Part shown: positions 17,053 through 26,292 of the stretch, one piece after another
Layout: every line of letters starts with the position of its first letter
How positions within the stretch are numbered: the stretch's first letter is position 1
Assembly: GCA_003576765.1 (NCBI GenBank)
Contig: QEVP01000016.1
Location: 1 to 49,751, forward strand
Length of the DNA stretch: 49,751 nucleotides
Source: Pseudomonadota bacterium
GTDB taxonomy: Bacteria; Pseudomonadota; Alphaproteobacteria; Rhizobiales; Xanthobacteraceae
Direction of reading: 5' to 3'
The notes under the pieces: generated by a model
What the model was told of the DNA's origin: nothing
What the model saw: the letters and a program-made list of their open reading frames with translations, nothing else
The model's database searches: none
Program-made: the position numbers and the translations under genes

Positions 17053-17424
17053 ATGGCACTTTCAGCACCGACCCTTGTCACACGGCTTGCACCGCGGGCG
17101 ATCTCGTTGCTGATCGCCGCCACCAACATCGCGCCGGCCCATGCCCAGACGTTATACGACGGCCAGTGGAGCGTGCGCATCGCGGCTGCGCGCGCCGCCT
17201 GCGGCGACGGCACCACGCTGACCCTCAACGTCGCCGACGGCCGCATCGCCACGAACAGCGGCATGGCCGCCTCCGGCCACGTCTCCGCGCAAGGCGCCGT
17301 CAGGGTGGTGCTGAACGACGGCGCGCGCCGGGCCAGCGGGCTTGGCCAGTTGTCGGCGCAGTCGGGCTCGGGCACCTGGCGCGGCCCGCTGTGCTCCGGC
17401 ACATGGACCGCGCAGCGCCTGTGA
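17053..17424 (+). CDS. Secreted protein, paralogue of the product at 14037-14393
   Basis: Protein of 123 residues with a signal peptide (APRAISLLIAATNIAPAHA, cleavage before QTLYDG). The mature part aligns without difficulty to the product at 14037-14393: YDGQWSV / FDGQWTV, VADGRIA / VSDGRIS, GHVSAQGAVRVVL / GKVNSSGVVRVSL, GQLSAQSGSGTW / GQLSGNSGSGKW and CSGTW / CSGRW. Both keep one Cys early and one late, consistent with a disulfide. GGAGGCGATC before ATG is the ribosome site. The role is unknown; it is probably a small periplasmic beta-sheet protein. It faces the cupin gene convergently with no gap. Confidence 0.8.
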   Translation: MALSAPTLVTRLAPRAISLLIAATNIAPAHAQTLYDGQWSVRIAAARAACGDGTTLTLNVADGRIATNSGMAASGHVSAQGAVRVVLNDGARRASGLGQLSAQSGSGTWRGPLCSGTWTAQRL

Positions 17425-17823
17425 TCAGGCGCCGTATTCGGCGTCGGTGACGTGGGCGAGCCAGTTGACCGCGCTGCCGTCAAGCGCTTCCTGCATCGCG
17501 ATGTGGGTCATGCCGGTGGTCGGCGCGGCGCCGTGCCAGTGCTCCTCGCCGGGCGGAATCCACACCGTGTCGCCGGCCCTGATCTCACGCACCGGCCCGC
17601 CGCGCGTCTGCACCCGGCCGGCACCGGCAATCACATAGAGCGTCTGGCCAAGGGGATGGGTATGCCACGCGGTGCGCGCGCCCGGCGCGAACGTCACCCG
17701 CGCGGCCTGAACACGCGCAGGCGCCGGCGCGCTCACGATGGGATCGAGCCAGACGGTGCCGGTGAAATAGCTTTCAGGGCCGCGAGATGTGGCCCGCGCG
17801 CCGACAGGGTGAATATCCATCAT
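17425..17823 (-). CDS. Cupin-domain protein
   Basis: Single-domain cupin of 132 residues. The metal-binding motif is present as GARTAWHTHPLGQTLYVIAG (two His, with Gln where Glu is usual) and PPGEEHWHGAAP (His of the second motif). The middle also matches the family (TRGGPVREIRAGDTVWIPPG). Proteins of this type are annotated as carboxymuconolactone decarboxylase-like or quercetinase-like cupins, but the substrate cannot be told from sequence. AAGGAG lies six bases before the first of two consecutive ATG codons. The gene is divergent from pxpB. Confidence 0.85.
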   Translation of the reverse strand: MMDIHPVGARATSRGPESYFTGTVWLDPIVSAPAPARVQAARVTFAPGARTAWHTHPLGQTLYVIAGAGRVQTRGGPVREIRAGDTVWIPPGEEHWHGAAPTTGMTHIAMQEALDGSAVNWLAHVTDAEYGA

Positions 17824-17962
17824 CGTTGCTCCTTGGTGGGCGGCAGCAAAACCGCGCTCTGAATAGCACACCCGGATGATACAAACCCTGCATCGAGCGC
17901 ATTGCCATTTGCCCGCCGCTCGCCGACAAATGCGCCTGTAACGATGACGACGACGGACCGGC

Positions 17963-18694
17963 ATGGCATCCCCCCTCCCCGACCCACGCATCCTGCCGTC
18001 CGGCGACACCGCGCTGACGGTCGAGTTCGGCCGCACCGTCGATACCGCGATCAATGCGCGCGTGCTGGCGTTCGACCGCACGGTGGCGGCCGCGCGGCTT
18101 GCCGGCGTCATCGAGACGGTGCCGACCTATCGCTCGCTGCTCGTCCATTACGACCCGGTCGCGACCGGCTTCGCCGATCTGTCGCGAAAGCTTCTGGCAT
18201 TGGCCCGGCACCCGGCTCCGTCCGAGGAATCGACGCGGCGCTGGCGCATCCCGGTGGCCTATGGCGGCGCGCATGGCATCGATCTCGACGCTCTCGCAGA
18301 GCGTCACGGCATCACGCCGGACGAGGTGGTGCGGCGGCACACGTCCGGCGATTACCGGGTGACGATGCTCGGCTTCACACCGGGCTATTCCTACCTCAGC
18401 GGTCTCGATCCCAGCCTCGCCACGCCGCGCCGCAACGATCCGCGCACCGAGACGCCGGCCGGCACGATCTCGATCGGCGGCATCCAGACCGGCATCCAGT
18501 GCATTGCCGCGCCGAGCGGCTGGCACCTGATCGGGCGTACGCCGGTGCGCACCTTCCATCCGCACCGCGAGCCGATGTTCCTGCTCGAACCGGGCGACGC
18601 CGTGACCTTCTTTGCCATCGATGCGGTGGAGTTCGCAGCGTCGGATGCGGCGGCGGCGGCCGGCGAGATCGTTGCCGAGCAGATCGCGCCATGA
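17963..18694 (+). CDS. pxpB: 5-oxoprolinase subunit PxpB (KipI family)
   Basis: One of three subunits of the ATP-dependent prokaryotic 5-oxoprolinase, which opens 5-oxoproline to glutamate. The 243-residue protein has KipI family features: ILPSGDTALTVEFGRTVD at the start, YRSLLVHYDP, and the C-terminal block MLGFTPGYSYLSGLDPSLAT with ETPAGTISIGGIQTGI and PSGWHLIGRTP. Its stop overlaps the pxpC start (ATGA at 18691), and pxpC overlaps pxpA in the same way, so the three are translationally coupled. Confidence 0.95.
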   Translation: MASPLPDPRILPSGDTALTVEFGRTVDTAINARVLAFDRTVAAARLAGVIETVPTYRSLLVHYDPVATGFADLSRKLLALARHPAPSEESTRRWRIPVAYGGAHGIDLDALAERHGITPDEVVRRHTSGDYRVTMLGFTPGYSYLSGLDPSLATPRRNDPRTETPAGTISIGGIQTGIQCIAAPSGWHLIGRTPVRTFHPHREPMFLLEPGDAVTFFAIDAVEFAASDAAAAAGEIVAEQIAP

Positions 18695-19746
18695 GCTTAC
18701 TTGCCGTGGACCATGTGGGGCCAGCGACGTCGGTGCAGGACGGCGGCCGCTTCGGCGCGCAGCGCTACGGCCTGACGCCGAGCGGCGTGATGGATCGCCC
18801 CGCGCTGGCCGTCGCCAACGCGCTGGCCGGCAACGCGCCATTCGCCGCGGCAATAGAAATCGGCCCGTTCGGCGCCCGTTTCACGGTCCGCGACGGCCCG
18901 TTGCGCGTCGCACTTGCCGGTGCCGCGCGCGAGGCGACCGCGGCCGGGCGGCCGCTTCCGATGCAGACCACGGTGCTGCTCGCCGCCGGCGAAAGCCTTG
19001 TCCTCGGCGCGGCGCGCGACGGCGTGTTCAGCTATCTCGCCGTCGAGGGCGCCGTCTGCGGCGAGCCGGTGTTCGGCAGCCTGTCCGTCAATGCGCTGGC
19101 CGGGCTCGGCAGCCCGTTCCCACGGCCGTTACGGGCCGGCGATGTGCTGGCGCTCCGCGATGCCGCCCCGCTTGCGCAGGAGCGGCGGCTGCCGCTGGCG
19201 CCTGCCCCGCAGGGGCCGATCCGCATCGTGTTCGGCCCGCAGCACGAGGAGTTCGACGCGGCGGCACAAGAACTGCTGCTTGCGAGCGAGTGGCGCGTCT
19301 CGGCCCTCAGCGACCGCATGGGCTATCGCCTCGACGGGCCGGCCATCACCCGCGCCCACGGCCACGACATCGTGTCCGATGGCACCGTCACCGGCAGCGT
19401 TCAGGTGCCGGGCAGCGGCCGTCCGATCATCCTGATGCCTGACCGCGGCACCACCGGCGGCTACCCCAAGATCGCGACCGTCATCAGCGCCGACCTCGGC
19501 CGGGTTGCCCAGACCCGGCCGGGTCACGCCATCCGCTTCCACGCCGTGACGATAGAGGAAGCGCAGCAGGTGGCGCGGCACATGGCGACGCATATCGCCT
19601 CGCTGGCCAATCTGGTGCAGACTGGTGGTGCCGCATTCGACCTCGCCGCGCTGCAAAGCGCCAACACCGCCGGCGTTGCCGTCAGTGCCGTCGATGCCGC
19701 AACCTGGCAGAGCCCCGCCGGACCGGACGACAAGGACCAGCCATGA
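18691..19746 (+). CDS. pxpC: 5-oxoprolinase subunit PxpC (biotin-dependent carboxyltransferase-like)
   Basis: Subunit of 351 residues from the KipA/urea amidolyase-like family. It carries [20 protein letters not shown] and [20 protein letters not shown] near the N-terminus, then [42 protein letters not shown] and [14 protein letters not shown]. It works with PxpB and PxpA. ATG 18691 overlaps the pxpB stop, and its own TGA (19744-19746) overlaps the pxpA start. The last ~40 residues are low-complexity. Confidence 0.95.
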   Translation: MSLLAVDHVGPATSVQDGGRFGAQRYGLTPSGVMDRPALAVANALAGNAPFAAAIEIGPFGARFTVRDGPLRVALAGAAREATAAGRPLPMQTTVLLAAGESLVLGAARDGVFSYLAVEGAVCGEPVFGSLSVNALAGLGSPFPRPLRAGDVLALRDAAPLAQERRLPLAPAPQGPIRIVFGPQHEEFDAAAQELLLASEWRVSALSDRMGYRLDGPAITRAHGHDIVSDGTVTGSVQVPGSGRPIILMPDRGTTGGYPKIATVISADLGRVAQTRPGHAIRFHAVTIEEAQQVARHMATHIASLANLVQTGGAAFDLAALQSANTAGVAVSAVDAATWQSPAGPDDKDQP

Positions 19747-20513
19747 CCCGCATCGATCTCAACTGCGACCTCGGCGAAGGGTTCGGCCCGTGGCGGATGG
19801 GCGACGACGCGGCGATGATCGAGCTTGCCAGCAGCGTCAACATCGCCTGCGGCTTTCATGCCGGGGATTCCGACATCATGCTGCGCACCGCGAGCCTTGC
19901 GAAGGCGCGTGGCGTCGCGATCGGCGCGCACCCCGGCTACCGCGACCTGCACGGCTTCGGCCGCCGTCCGGTGCCGGGCCTTTCGGCATCCGAGATCGAG
20001 ACCATGGTGGCCTACCAGATCGGCGCGCTGCAGGCGGTGGCCACGCTCGCGGGCCATCGCGTCACCCACGTCAAGGCGCACGGAGCGCTGTCCAACGTCG
20101 CCTGCGCCGATGCAATGACCGCGCGCGCCATCGCGACCGCCATCCGGGCCGTGGACCGTGCGCTGATTTTCGTGGTGCTGCCGAACACGGAACTGGCGAA
20201 GGCGGGCGAGGCAGCCGGCCTGCGGCTCGCGCACGAGGTGTTCGCCGACCGCGCCTATGCCGACGACGCCTCGCTGCTGCCGCGCGCCATGCCGGGGGCG
20301 GTGTTGCACGACAAGGAGGAGATCGCCGCGCGCGTCGTCCGCATGGTGACGGAGCGCGCGATCACATCGGTCGGTGGCAAGGTGGTCAAGGTGCCAATCG
20401 ACACCGTGTGCATCCATGGCGATACGGCCGGCGCGGTCGAGATCGCCCGCGCCGTGCGCGATGCGCTCGCCGCCCACGATATCGCGATCGCCCCGTTCAG
20501 CGAGGCCGCGTAA
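19743..20513 (+). CDS. pxpA: 5-oxoprolinase subunit PxpA (LamB/YcsF family)
   Basis: Subunit of 256 residues of the LamB/YcsF family, with the hallmark start [19 protein letters not shown], then [35 protein letters not shown] and [11 protein letters not shown], ending with [15 protein letters not shown]. It completes the pxpBCA operon, whose product clears 5-oxoproline formed from spontaneous glutamine cyclisation or gamma-glutamyl turnover. No dedicated transporter gene is adjacent. It ends two bases before the stop of the converging quinone oxidoreductase gene. Confidence 0.96.
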   Translation: MTRIDLNCDLGEGFGPWRMGDDAAMIELASSVNIACGFHAGDSDIMLRTASLAKARGVAIGAHPGYRDLHGFGRRPVPGLSASEIETMVAYQIGALQAVATLAGHRVTHVKAHGALSNVACADAMTARAIATAIRAVDRALIFVVLPNTELAKAGEAAGLRLAHEVFADRAYADDASLLPRAMPGAVLHDKEEIAARVVRMVTERAITSVGGKVVKVPIDTVCIHGDTAGAVEIARAVRDALAAHDIAIAPFSEAA

Positions 20514-20515
20514 GG

Positions 20516-21490
20516 TTACGGCCGCAGGATGACGGCGCCGGTGGTGGCGCGGCTTTCGAGGTCGGTGTGGGCTCTGGCCACGTCCTTGAGCGCATAGGCG
20601 TGGTTGATCTGCACCTTGAGCTTGCCGCTGAGCACGGCCGAGAACAGCGCATCGGCCGCTTCCAGAAGTTCCTCGCGGGTCGCGACATAGTCGTTGAGCT
20701 TCGGCCGCGTCGCATAGAGCGAACCGTGGGCGTTGAGTTCGGCGAGCGGGAACGGCGGCACCGGCCCGGAGGCGTTGCCGAACGACACGAACAGCCCGCG
20801 GCGGCGCAGGCACTTCAGCGATCCCGGAAACGTCGTCTTGCCGACGCTGTCATAAACCACATCGCACAGCGCGCCGTCCGTGATCTGCTTGACGCGCGCG
20901 ACGAAATCCTCGTCGCGGTAGAGGATGACATGATCGCAGCCGTTGGCGAGCGCGAGTTCGGCCTTGGCCTTCGAGCCGACGGTGCCGATCACGGTGGCGC
21001 CGAGCGCCTTGGCCCACTGGCAGGCCAACAGCCCGACGCCGCCGGCCGCGGCGTGGATCAGCACGCGATGGCCCGGCTCGACCTTGAAAGTCTTGCGCAG
21101 CAGGTAGAACGCGGTCATGCCCTTGAGCATCAAGACCGCGGCCTGCTCGTCGCTGATATGATCGGGCAGCTTGACCAGCTTCGCCGCGGGGACGATGCGC
21201 TCCTCGGCATAGCCGCCGAGGTTGGCGTAGTAGGCAACGCGGTCACCGGGATGAAAGTCGGTGACATCAGGTCCGACCGCCACCACGACGCCGGCCGCCT
21301 CGTTGCCGGCGATGAAGGGCAGCGCCGGCGGCTTGTAGAGGCCGGTTCGGTAGTAGACATCGATGAAGTTGAGGCCGACGACGGTCTGGCGGATGCGCAC
21401 TTCGCCGGCGCCGGGCGCGCCAACCTCGACGTCCTCGTAAGTGAGCACCTCGGGGCCGCCGTGCTTGTGAACGCGAACCGCCTTGGTCAT
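20516..21490 (-). CDS. NADPH:quinone oxidoreductase (zinc-free MDR family)
   Basis: Protein of 324 residues, quinone oxidoreductase type (QorA-like). It starts MTKAVRVHKHGGPEVLTYED, followed by VGLNFIDVYYRTGLYKPP, FIAGNEAAGVVVAVGPDV, and the cofactor-binding Rossmann motif HAAAGGVGLLACQWAKALGA. It lacks the cysteine cluster of structural zinc, as usual for quinone reductases. ATG 21490 was chosen over an upstream in-frame start at 21550 because it gives the family N-terminus. It converges on pxpA and lies downstream of terC in the same direction. Confidence 0.93.
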   Translation of the reverse strand: MTKAVRVHKHGGPEVLTYEDVEVGAPGAGEVRIRQTVVGLNFIDVYYRTGLYKPPALPFIAGNEAAGVVVAVGPDVTDFHPGDRVAYYANLGGYAEERIVPAAKLVKLPDHISDEQAAVLMLKGMTAFYLLRKTFKVEPGHRVLIHAAAGGVGLLACQWAKALGATVIGTVGSKAKAELALANGCDHVILYRDEDFVARVKQITDGALCDVVYDSVGKTTFPGSLKCLRRRGLFVSFGNASGPVPPFPLAELNAHGSLYATRPKLNDYVATREELLEAADALFSAVLSGKLKVQINHAYALKDVARAHTDLESRATTGAVILRP

Positions 21491-21575
21491 ATCGCTGCCT
21501 CCGTCGATGTCGTGTCCGCGCAACGAAAGACATCGGCGCGGCGTTGTCAATATTGCGGCCCGAGCGCTGCCCCGT

Positions 21576-22295
21576 TCAGACGCGTCTGCGGTTGCGCCGG
21601 GCGAGGATGTTGAAGAACTCCACCGCCACCGAAAAGACGATGGCGAAGTAGATGTAGCCGCGCGGGATGTGGAAGTGGAAACCGTCGGCGACCAGCGCCA
21701 CGCCGATCAACACCAGGAAGGCGAGCGCCAGCATCTTGGTGGTGGGATGCTTGGCGACGAAGCGCGCCACCGGTCCGGAGGACACATACATCACGATGCA
21801 GGCGATGATCACCGCCGCGATCATGATCTCCAGATCCTTGGCCATGCCGATCGCGGTGATGATGGAATCGAGCGAGAACACGATATCGATGATGATGATC
21901 TGGATGACGATCCAGAAGAACGACGCGCTGGCCTTGGTCTCGCCGCCGCCGTTCTCGTTGGCCTCGACCTCGCCGTGAATCTCGTGGGTCGCCTTGGCGA
22001 TCAGAAAAGCTCCGCCGCCGATCAGGATGATGTCGCGCCAGGAGAACTCGAAGTCCATCACGGTGAGCACGGGCTGCGTCAGCCCGATCAGCCACACCAG
22101 AATGGACAGAAGCGCGATACGGAAGATCAGTGCCAGCGCCAGTCCGATCTGGCGCGCGCGGGTGGCGTGCGGCTCCGGGATGCGCGAGACGATCACCGAC
22201 AGGAAGATCACGTTGTCGATGCCGAGCACGATTTCGAGCGCCGTCAGGGTCAGCAGCGCCGCCCAGGCTTCGGGGCTGGCGAGAAGGTCGAGCAT
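21576..22295 (-). CDS. TerC family integral membrane protein
   Basis: Protein of 239 residues with about seven hydrophobic segments. The two TerC signature helices with acidic residues are present: LTLTALEIVLGIDNVIFLSV near the N-terminus and IIDIVFSLDSIITAIGMAKD in the middle. TerC proteins are implicated in metal ion, especially manganese, export and in tellurite resistance clusters. The loop between the halves is acidic (HGEVEANENGGGE). No partner tellurite genes are nearby. No yybP-ykoY-type riboswitch consensus was recognised in the leader. Confidence 0.93.
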   Translation of the reverse strand: MLDLLASPEAWAALLTLTALEIVLGIDNVIFLSVIVSRIPEPHATRARQIGLALALIFRIALLSILVWLIGLTQPVLTVMDFEFSWRDIILIGGGAFLIAKATHEIHGEVEANENGGGETKASASFFWIVIQIIIIDIVFSLDSIITAIGMAKDLEIMIAAVIIACIVMYVSSGPVARFVAKHPTTKMLALAFLVLIGVALVADGFHFHIPRGYIYFAIVFSVAVEFFNILARRNRRRV

Positions 22296-22486
22296 GCGTC
22301 ACATCCGAAAATCGAGGGAGCAGGCGAACCGCCGCGCCGGCGCGCGGACAGCCTGCTTGAATAACAGGATTGCCCACCCCATGAACAGGGATCATGACAC
22401 GCGGCAAAGCCGGCGCCTTGCGGAACTTTCGGCTATGCTACGCTGACAAGATGTTATTCTACGATGCGACAACGGTGTGACGGACC

Positions 22487-23677
22487 ATGCCCGCAGCCTC
22501 CCCTTCGCCCCTGACGTTCGACTGCATCGTGGTCGGCGGCGGGCCGGCCGGCCTCACCACGGCCATCGCACTCGGCAAGGCCGGTGCCCGGACCGCGCTG
22601 GTGGCGCGGCGGGTCGCCTACGGCGATAACCGCACCACCGCGCTGCTCGGCCGCTCGCTCGACCTGCTGGAGCGGCTCGGCGTGTGGCGGCGCTGTGCCG
22701 AGGCAGCCGCGCCGCTGCGCGCCATGCGGCTGGTGGACGACACCGGCCGGCTGATTCGGGCGCCGGAAGTGCGTTTCGACTGCGCCGAGATCGGCCTCGA
22801 GACATTCGGCTTCAACATCGAGAACCGCACGCTGGTCGCCGCACTGGAAGCGGCGAGCGACGAATGCCGAAACCTGACCCGGATCGACAACGAGGCCGAA
22901 AGGATCGTGCCCGCCGATGCGACGGTCGAGGCGCGCACCCATGACGGACAAACGCTGGTCGCTCCGCTGGTGGTCGGCGCCGACGGCCGGCGTTCGCTTT
23001 GCCGCGAGGCGGCCGGCATTGCCGTGACGCGCAGGTCGCTTGATCAGGCGGCGGTCACCTTCAACGTCAGCCATTCCCGGCCGCATCATGACGCCTCGAC
23101 CGAATTTCACACCCCGCACGGGCCATGCGTGTTCGTGCCGCTGCCTGGCAACCGCTCCAGCGTGGTGTGGGTCACGACGCCAGCCGAAGCGGAGCGGCTC
23201 GTCGCGATGAGCGATGCGGCCCTGGCGCAGGCGGCGGAGCGGCAGTCGCATTCCATTCTCGGCACCATGCAGGTGGCTCCCGGCCGCCACAGCTTCCCGC
23301 TTGCCATCGAGCGGCCGCAGCAGGTTGCCGCCCGCCGCATTGCACTCGTGGGCGAGGCCGCCCACGTCATCCCGCCGATCGGCGCGCAGGGGCTCAATCT
23401 GGGCCTGCGCGACGCCGCCGATCTCGCCGCGATCGCGGGCGCCGCGCTGGCCCGTGACGAGGACCCTGGCGCGCCGGCCACACTGTCGCGCTTCGCGGCG
23501 GCCCGGCGCGCCGACGTCGCCTCGCGGGTGTGGAGCGTCGATCTCGCCAACCGCAGCCTGATCGCCGACCTGTTGCCGGTGCAGGCCGCGCGCGCGCTCG
23601 GCATGCACATGCTTGCCCATGTCGGGCCGCTGCGCCGCATCGCCATGCGCGAGGGTCTGTCGCCGTCCTGGCGGTAG
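22487..23677 (+). CDS. UbiH/UbiF/UbiL-family FAD-dependent hydroxylase
   Basis: Flavin monooxygenase of 396 residues, probably for one ring hydroxylation in ubiquinone synthesis. Motifs are the N-terminal GxGxxG FAD site (CIVVGGGPAGLTTAIALGKA), the family block NRTTALLGRSLDLLERLGVW, LVVGADGRRSLCREAAGI, and the second FAD motif RIALVGEAAHVIPPIGAQGL followed by NLGLRDAADLAAI. Which ring carbon it modifies cannot be told from sequence; alphaproteobacteria often use UbiL or UbiM in place of UbiH/UbiF. It stands between the divergent terC and the convergent AEC transporter. Confidence 0.88.
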   Translation: MPAASPSPLTFDCIVVGGGPAGLTTAIALGKAGARTALVARRVAYGDNRTTALLGRSLDLLERLGVWRRCAEAAAPLRAMRLVDDTGRLIRAPEVRFDCAEIGLETFGFNIENRTLVAALEAASDECRNLTRIDNEAERIVPADATVEARTHDGQTLVAPLVVGADGRRSLCREAAGIAVTRRSLDQAAVTFNVSHSRPHHDASTEFHTPHGPCVFVPLPGNRSSVVWVTTPAEAERLVAMSDAALAQAAERQSHSILGTMQVAPGRHSFPLAIERPQQVAARRIALVGEAAHVIPPIGAQGLNLGLRDAADLAAIAGAALARDEDPGAPATLSRFAAARRADVASRVWSVDLANRSLIADLLPVQAARALGMHMLAHVGPLRRIAMREGLSPSWR

Positions 23678-23679
23678 CT

Positions 23680-24630
23680 TCAGAAGGCGAGCGTACCGCT
23701 GGCCAACAGCCACATCACCGCCGTCAGCGTCACCACCGACACCGTGGTGCCGACCATCACCGCGGCCGAAGCCGGCTCGACCCAGGTATCGTATTGCTGG
23801 GCGATGACGAACACGTTGAGCGCCGGCGGCAGCGACGCCAGCAGGAGCGCGGTGCCGGCCCATTCTGCGGTAAAGGGCCCGAGCAGCATCAACAGCCCGA
23901 ACAGGATCAGGGGATGCACCACGAGCTTGATGGCGATGGTGGTCGGCAGTTCCCACGGCACGCCCTTGAACGGCCGCAGCGCCACGGTAACGCCGAGCAC
24001 GAACAGCGCCACCGGCGCGGCCGAGCTTTCGAGGAAGCGGAGCATGCCGTCGACCGCGACCGGCGGCTCGAAATGGATCGCCGCGGCGGCAGCCCCGAGA
24101 TAGGTCGCGACGATCAGCGGATGCAGCACGATCTCACGCACCACGCGGCCGACCGTCGGCCACAGCGGCGCCTTATGGCCGTCGGTCAGCGCCATGAACA
24201 GCGGTACGATGGAAAACAGGAAGATGTTGTCGAAACAGAACACCAGCGCCGTCGGTGCCGCCGCCTTCGAGCCGAACACGGCCAGCGCCAACCCGGGGCC
24301 CATGTAGCCGATATTGCCGTAGCCGCCGCAGAGCCCGGCCATGGCCGCCTGCCGCAGCGGCAGGCCGTGGAGCAGGCGCGATGCCACCAGCGCCACGAAA
24401 TAGGCCGAGGCGGTGGCGAGCGTCGTCGCCACGACGAATGGCAGGTTGTTCAGTTCCTCGAACGGGGTTCGGGACAAAACCCGGAAGAACAGCGCCGGCA
24501 GCGAGACGTACAGCACATAGAAGTTGACCCAGGCAAGCCCTGCCTCTGGCAGCTTTTTATATTTACCGCAAAGGAAGCCTATGAGAATCAAGCCGAAATA
24601 CGGCAGGGCAAGGTTCAGGACATCGATCAT
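23680..24630 (-). CDS. AEC-family transporter
   Basis: Membrane protein of 316 residues of the auxin efflux carrier family, with about ten hydrophobic segments in two halves. Recognisable are the start LNLALPYFGLILIGFLCGKY, the segment YVLYVSLPALFFRVLSRTPF, LCGGYGNIGYMGPGLALAVF, and, in the second half, PVALFVLGVTVALRPF and NVFVIAQQYDTWVEPASAAV. Bacterial members export or import organic acids such as malate; the substrate is not predictable. It ends two bases after the hydroxylase gene stop and is divergent from hspQ. Confidence 0.93.
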   Translation of the reverse strand: MIDVLNLALPYFGLILIGFLCGKYKKLPEAGLAWVNFYVLYVSLPALFFRVLSRTPFEELNNLPFVVATTLATASAYFVALVASRLLHGLPLRQAAMAGLCGGYGNIGYMGPGLALAVFGSKAAAPTALVFCFDNIFLFSIVPLFMALTDGHKAPLWPTVGRVVREIVLHPLIVATYLGAAAAAIHFEPPVAVDGMLRFLESSAAPVALFVLGVTVALRPFKGVPWELPTTIAIKLVVHPLILFGLLMLLGPFTAEWAGTALLLASLPPALNVFVIAQQYDTWVEPASAAVMVGTTVSVVTLTAVMWLLASGTLAF

Positions 24631-24750
24631 CGATGGGTCGGGGCAATCGCGGCGGGAAAGCGGCGGAGGACGGCACGCGCACGGGAGGGGCCGGGCGTTA
24701 TGCGCCGAATGCCTCTAGCATCCGCCGCCATCCTGGTCTATCGACGCATC

Positions 24751-25083
24751 ATGATTAAAACGCGTACCGCCAAGTTCCAGATCGGCCAGATCGTTCGTCA
24801 CCGGCTGTTCTCGTTCCGGGGCGTGGTGTTCGACATCGACCCGGAATTCGCCAACACCGAGGAGTGGTGGCTGTCGATTCCCGAGGAGATGCGGCCACAC
24901 AAGGACCAGCCGTTCTATCATCTGCTCGCGGAGAATTCCGACTCCGAGTACGTCGCCTACGTCTCCGAGCAGAACCTGCTGCCGGACGATTCCGGCGAGC
25001 CGGTGCGGCACTCGCAGGTCGCCGAGATTTTTGTGCGCGACAAGGCCGGCGGCTACCGCCCACGCAACACCTCATTGAACTGA
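24751..25083 (+). CDS. hspQ: Heat shock protein HspQ
   Basis: Small protein of 110 residues matching HspQ/YccV, which binds hemimethylated oriC DNA and acts as an adaptor and enhancer of Lon proteolysis in enterobacteria. Family pieces are KFQIGQIVRHRLFSFRGVVF, DIDPEFANTEEWW, QPFYHLLAENSDSEYVAYVS and EQNLLPDDSGEPVRH. ATG 24751 gives the usual start MIKTRTAKF. It is a single gene divergent from the AEC transporter and followed by composite palindromes. Confidence 0.95.
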   Translation: MIKTRTAKFQIGQIVRHRLFSFRGVVFDIDPEFANTEEWWLSIPEEMRPHKDQPFYHLLAENSDSEYVAYVSEQNLLPDDSGEPVRHSQVAEIFVRDKAGGYRPRNTSLN

Positions 25084-25107
25084 GGCCAACCGGCCAAGAT
25101 CTTTCAT

Positions 25108-25192
25108 CGTCATTGCCGGACCGCCGCCTCAGCGGCGTGATCCGGCAATCCAGCTTTGACGATGGACACGCGGGTCAAGCCCGCGTGTGACG
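25108..25192. repeat. Composite palindromic element, copy 1
   Basis: An 85-base unit with inverted ends CGTCA (25108) and TGACG (25192). Inside are two hairpins: one built of ATTGCCGGA / TCCGGCAAT with nested CCGCCGC-type arms, the other of CACGCGGG / CCCGCGTG around TCAAG. It lies between hspQ and the ialB terminator palindrome. The layout matches copies 2 (34800-34874) and 3 (37031-37121), like the two-palindrome RIME elements of rhizobia. Confidence 0.75.
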
Positions 25193-25218
25193 TCAGAAAC
25201 AGCCCGGCGCCATAGCGA

Positions 25219-25245
25219 CAATGGCCGGGACAAGCCCGGCCATTG
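25219..25245 (-). terminator. Palindrome downstream of the IalB gene
   Basis: Perfect 11-bp stem CAATGGCCGGG / CCCGGCCATTG with the 5-base loop ACAAG, 26 bases beyond the ialB stop on the minus strand. It can act as a terminator for ialB (no long T-tract is seen) and is a single-hairpin member of the dispersed palindrome family, sharing ATGGCCGGG with 14413-14442. Confidence 0.6.
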
Positions 25246-25271
25246 CAAACAATCCAGTGAAAGCTGCCGAT

Positions 25272-26048
25272 TTACTTCTGCGCCGGGTTGGCGGGCTGTC
25301 CTTCGGCCGGCTTCTGCTGCGCTTCGAGCTTGGCGCGGGCCTCGGCGGCGCGCTTCTGCAACTCTTCCTGCAGCTTCTTCTGGGTCTCCTCGAACACCTT
25401 TGGATCGGTCGGAGGGCCGTCATAGGCCTTTGCGAACTCGGCCAGCGGCAGCGGCAGCGTCAGCGGCGCGCCGTTGGCGTTGATCGCCTGCACGATCAGG
25501 TTCTGGCCCTTCTTCATGTTGGCGATCATCTCCGGCGTCGCCTCGTAGTCCGACATGCAGCCGTTGGCGAAGCAGATCACATAGGGGCTCTGCTGCGGCG
25601 GGTTGCTGTCGACGATGACGCGGGTGCCGTGGACGAGCTGCATGCCCAGCGGCAGCGTGACGCGCAAAATCTTCTTCGGCTCGCCTTCCGGCTCGATGAT
25701 GACGGCGGCGATCACCGGCTGGCCGGACTCGATGCGGCCATCCTTGCCGGTAAAGCACACCTGCTTGGCGTTGGCGTCCTGGCCCTTGAGGCAGAACTTC
25801 GTCCACGGCGCATAGATGAGCTGCACCTGCTGGTCGGCCCCCTGCTGCGGCTGGCCCTGCGCCGGCGGCGTCTGCTGGGGCGCCGGCTCCTGCTTCTGGG
25901 CGTTCTTTGCCGGGGCCTTGGCTTTCGGGGCCGGCTGCTGGGCCTGCGCCACACCCAAGCTGCCCGCCGCGATCAGCGACGCCGCCGCCAGCACGGCGGC
26001 AAGGCGTCCGCGCCGCGGAGCCTGCGCGGCCAAGAAACGGAAATTCAT
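25272..26048 (-). CDS. Invasion-associated locus B (IalB) family protein
   Basis: Periplasmic protein of 258 residues with a signal peptide (RLAAVLAAASLIAAGSLGVA, cleavage after AQA), a Gln/Pro/Ala linker to about 75, and an IalB domain with YAPWTKFCLKGQDANAKQVC, KKILRVTLPLGMQLVHGTRV, SPYVICFANGCMSDYEATPE and a long charged C-terminal helix. Four cysteines probably form two disulfides. Despite the name from Bartonella, members are common in non-pathogenic Hyphomicrobiales. AAAGAGGG is the ribosome site. A palindrome follows. Confidence 0.9.
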   Translation of the reverse strand: MNFRFLAAQAPRRGRLAAVLAAASLIAAGSLGVAQAQQPAPKAKAPAKNAQKQEPAPQQTPPAQGQPQQGADQQVQLIYAPWTKFCLKGQDANAKQVCFTGKDGRIESGQPVIAAVIIEPEGEPKKILRVTLPLGMQLVHGTRVIVDSNPPQQSPYVICFANGCMSDYEATPEMIANMKKGQNLIVQAINANGAPLTLPLPLAEFAKAYDGPPTDPKVFEETQKKLQEELQKRAAEARAKLEAQQKPAEGQPANPAQK

Positions 26049-26292
26049 TGCGGAAAACCCTCTTTAGAGTGCGAACCGGGAATGCACCGAAACCGCGCGG
26101 CGAGCGAAATCCTGCCGGGCCGCTGTCTCGTTACCAAATGCGGCGGCAGAGTGACACCCTGCCTGCCTCCGTCCCCTGCCCGCCTTCAATACAACGGCGG
26201 GCGAAAAGATCAATGCCGGCAAGCGGATTTTGCGCTTCCGGCGGGGCGTGTTCCACCGTCGGAACGGGCATCCAACATGCTAGCCTCGGTCC

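Noticed and set aside
22296..22486. Possible yybP-ykoY manganese riboswitch upstream of terC
   Set aside because: The leader has some stems and a CTGCTCCC segment, but the conserved GGGGAGUAG-type sequence was not found.
25084..25271. CRISPR-like array suggested by repeated GC-rich palindromes
   Set aside because: The repeats are not direct repeats with unique spacers; they are inverted two-hairpin units found at distant sites.
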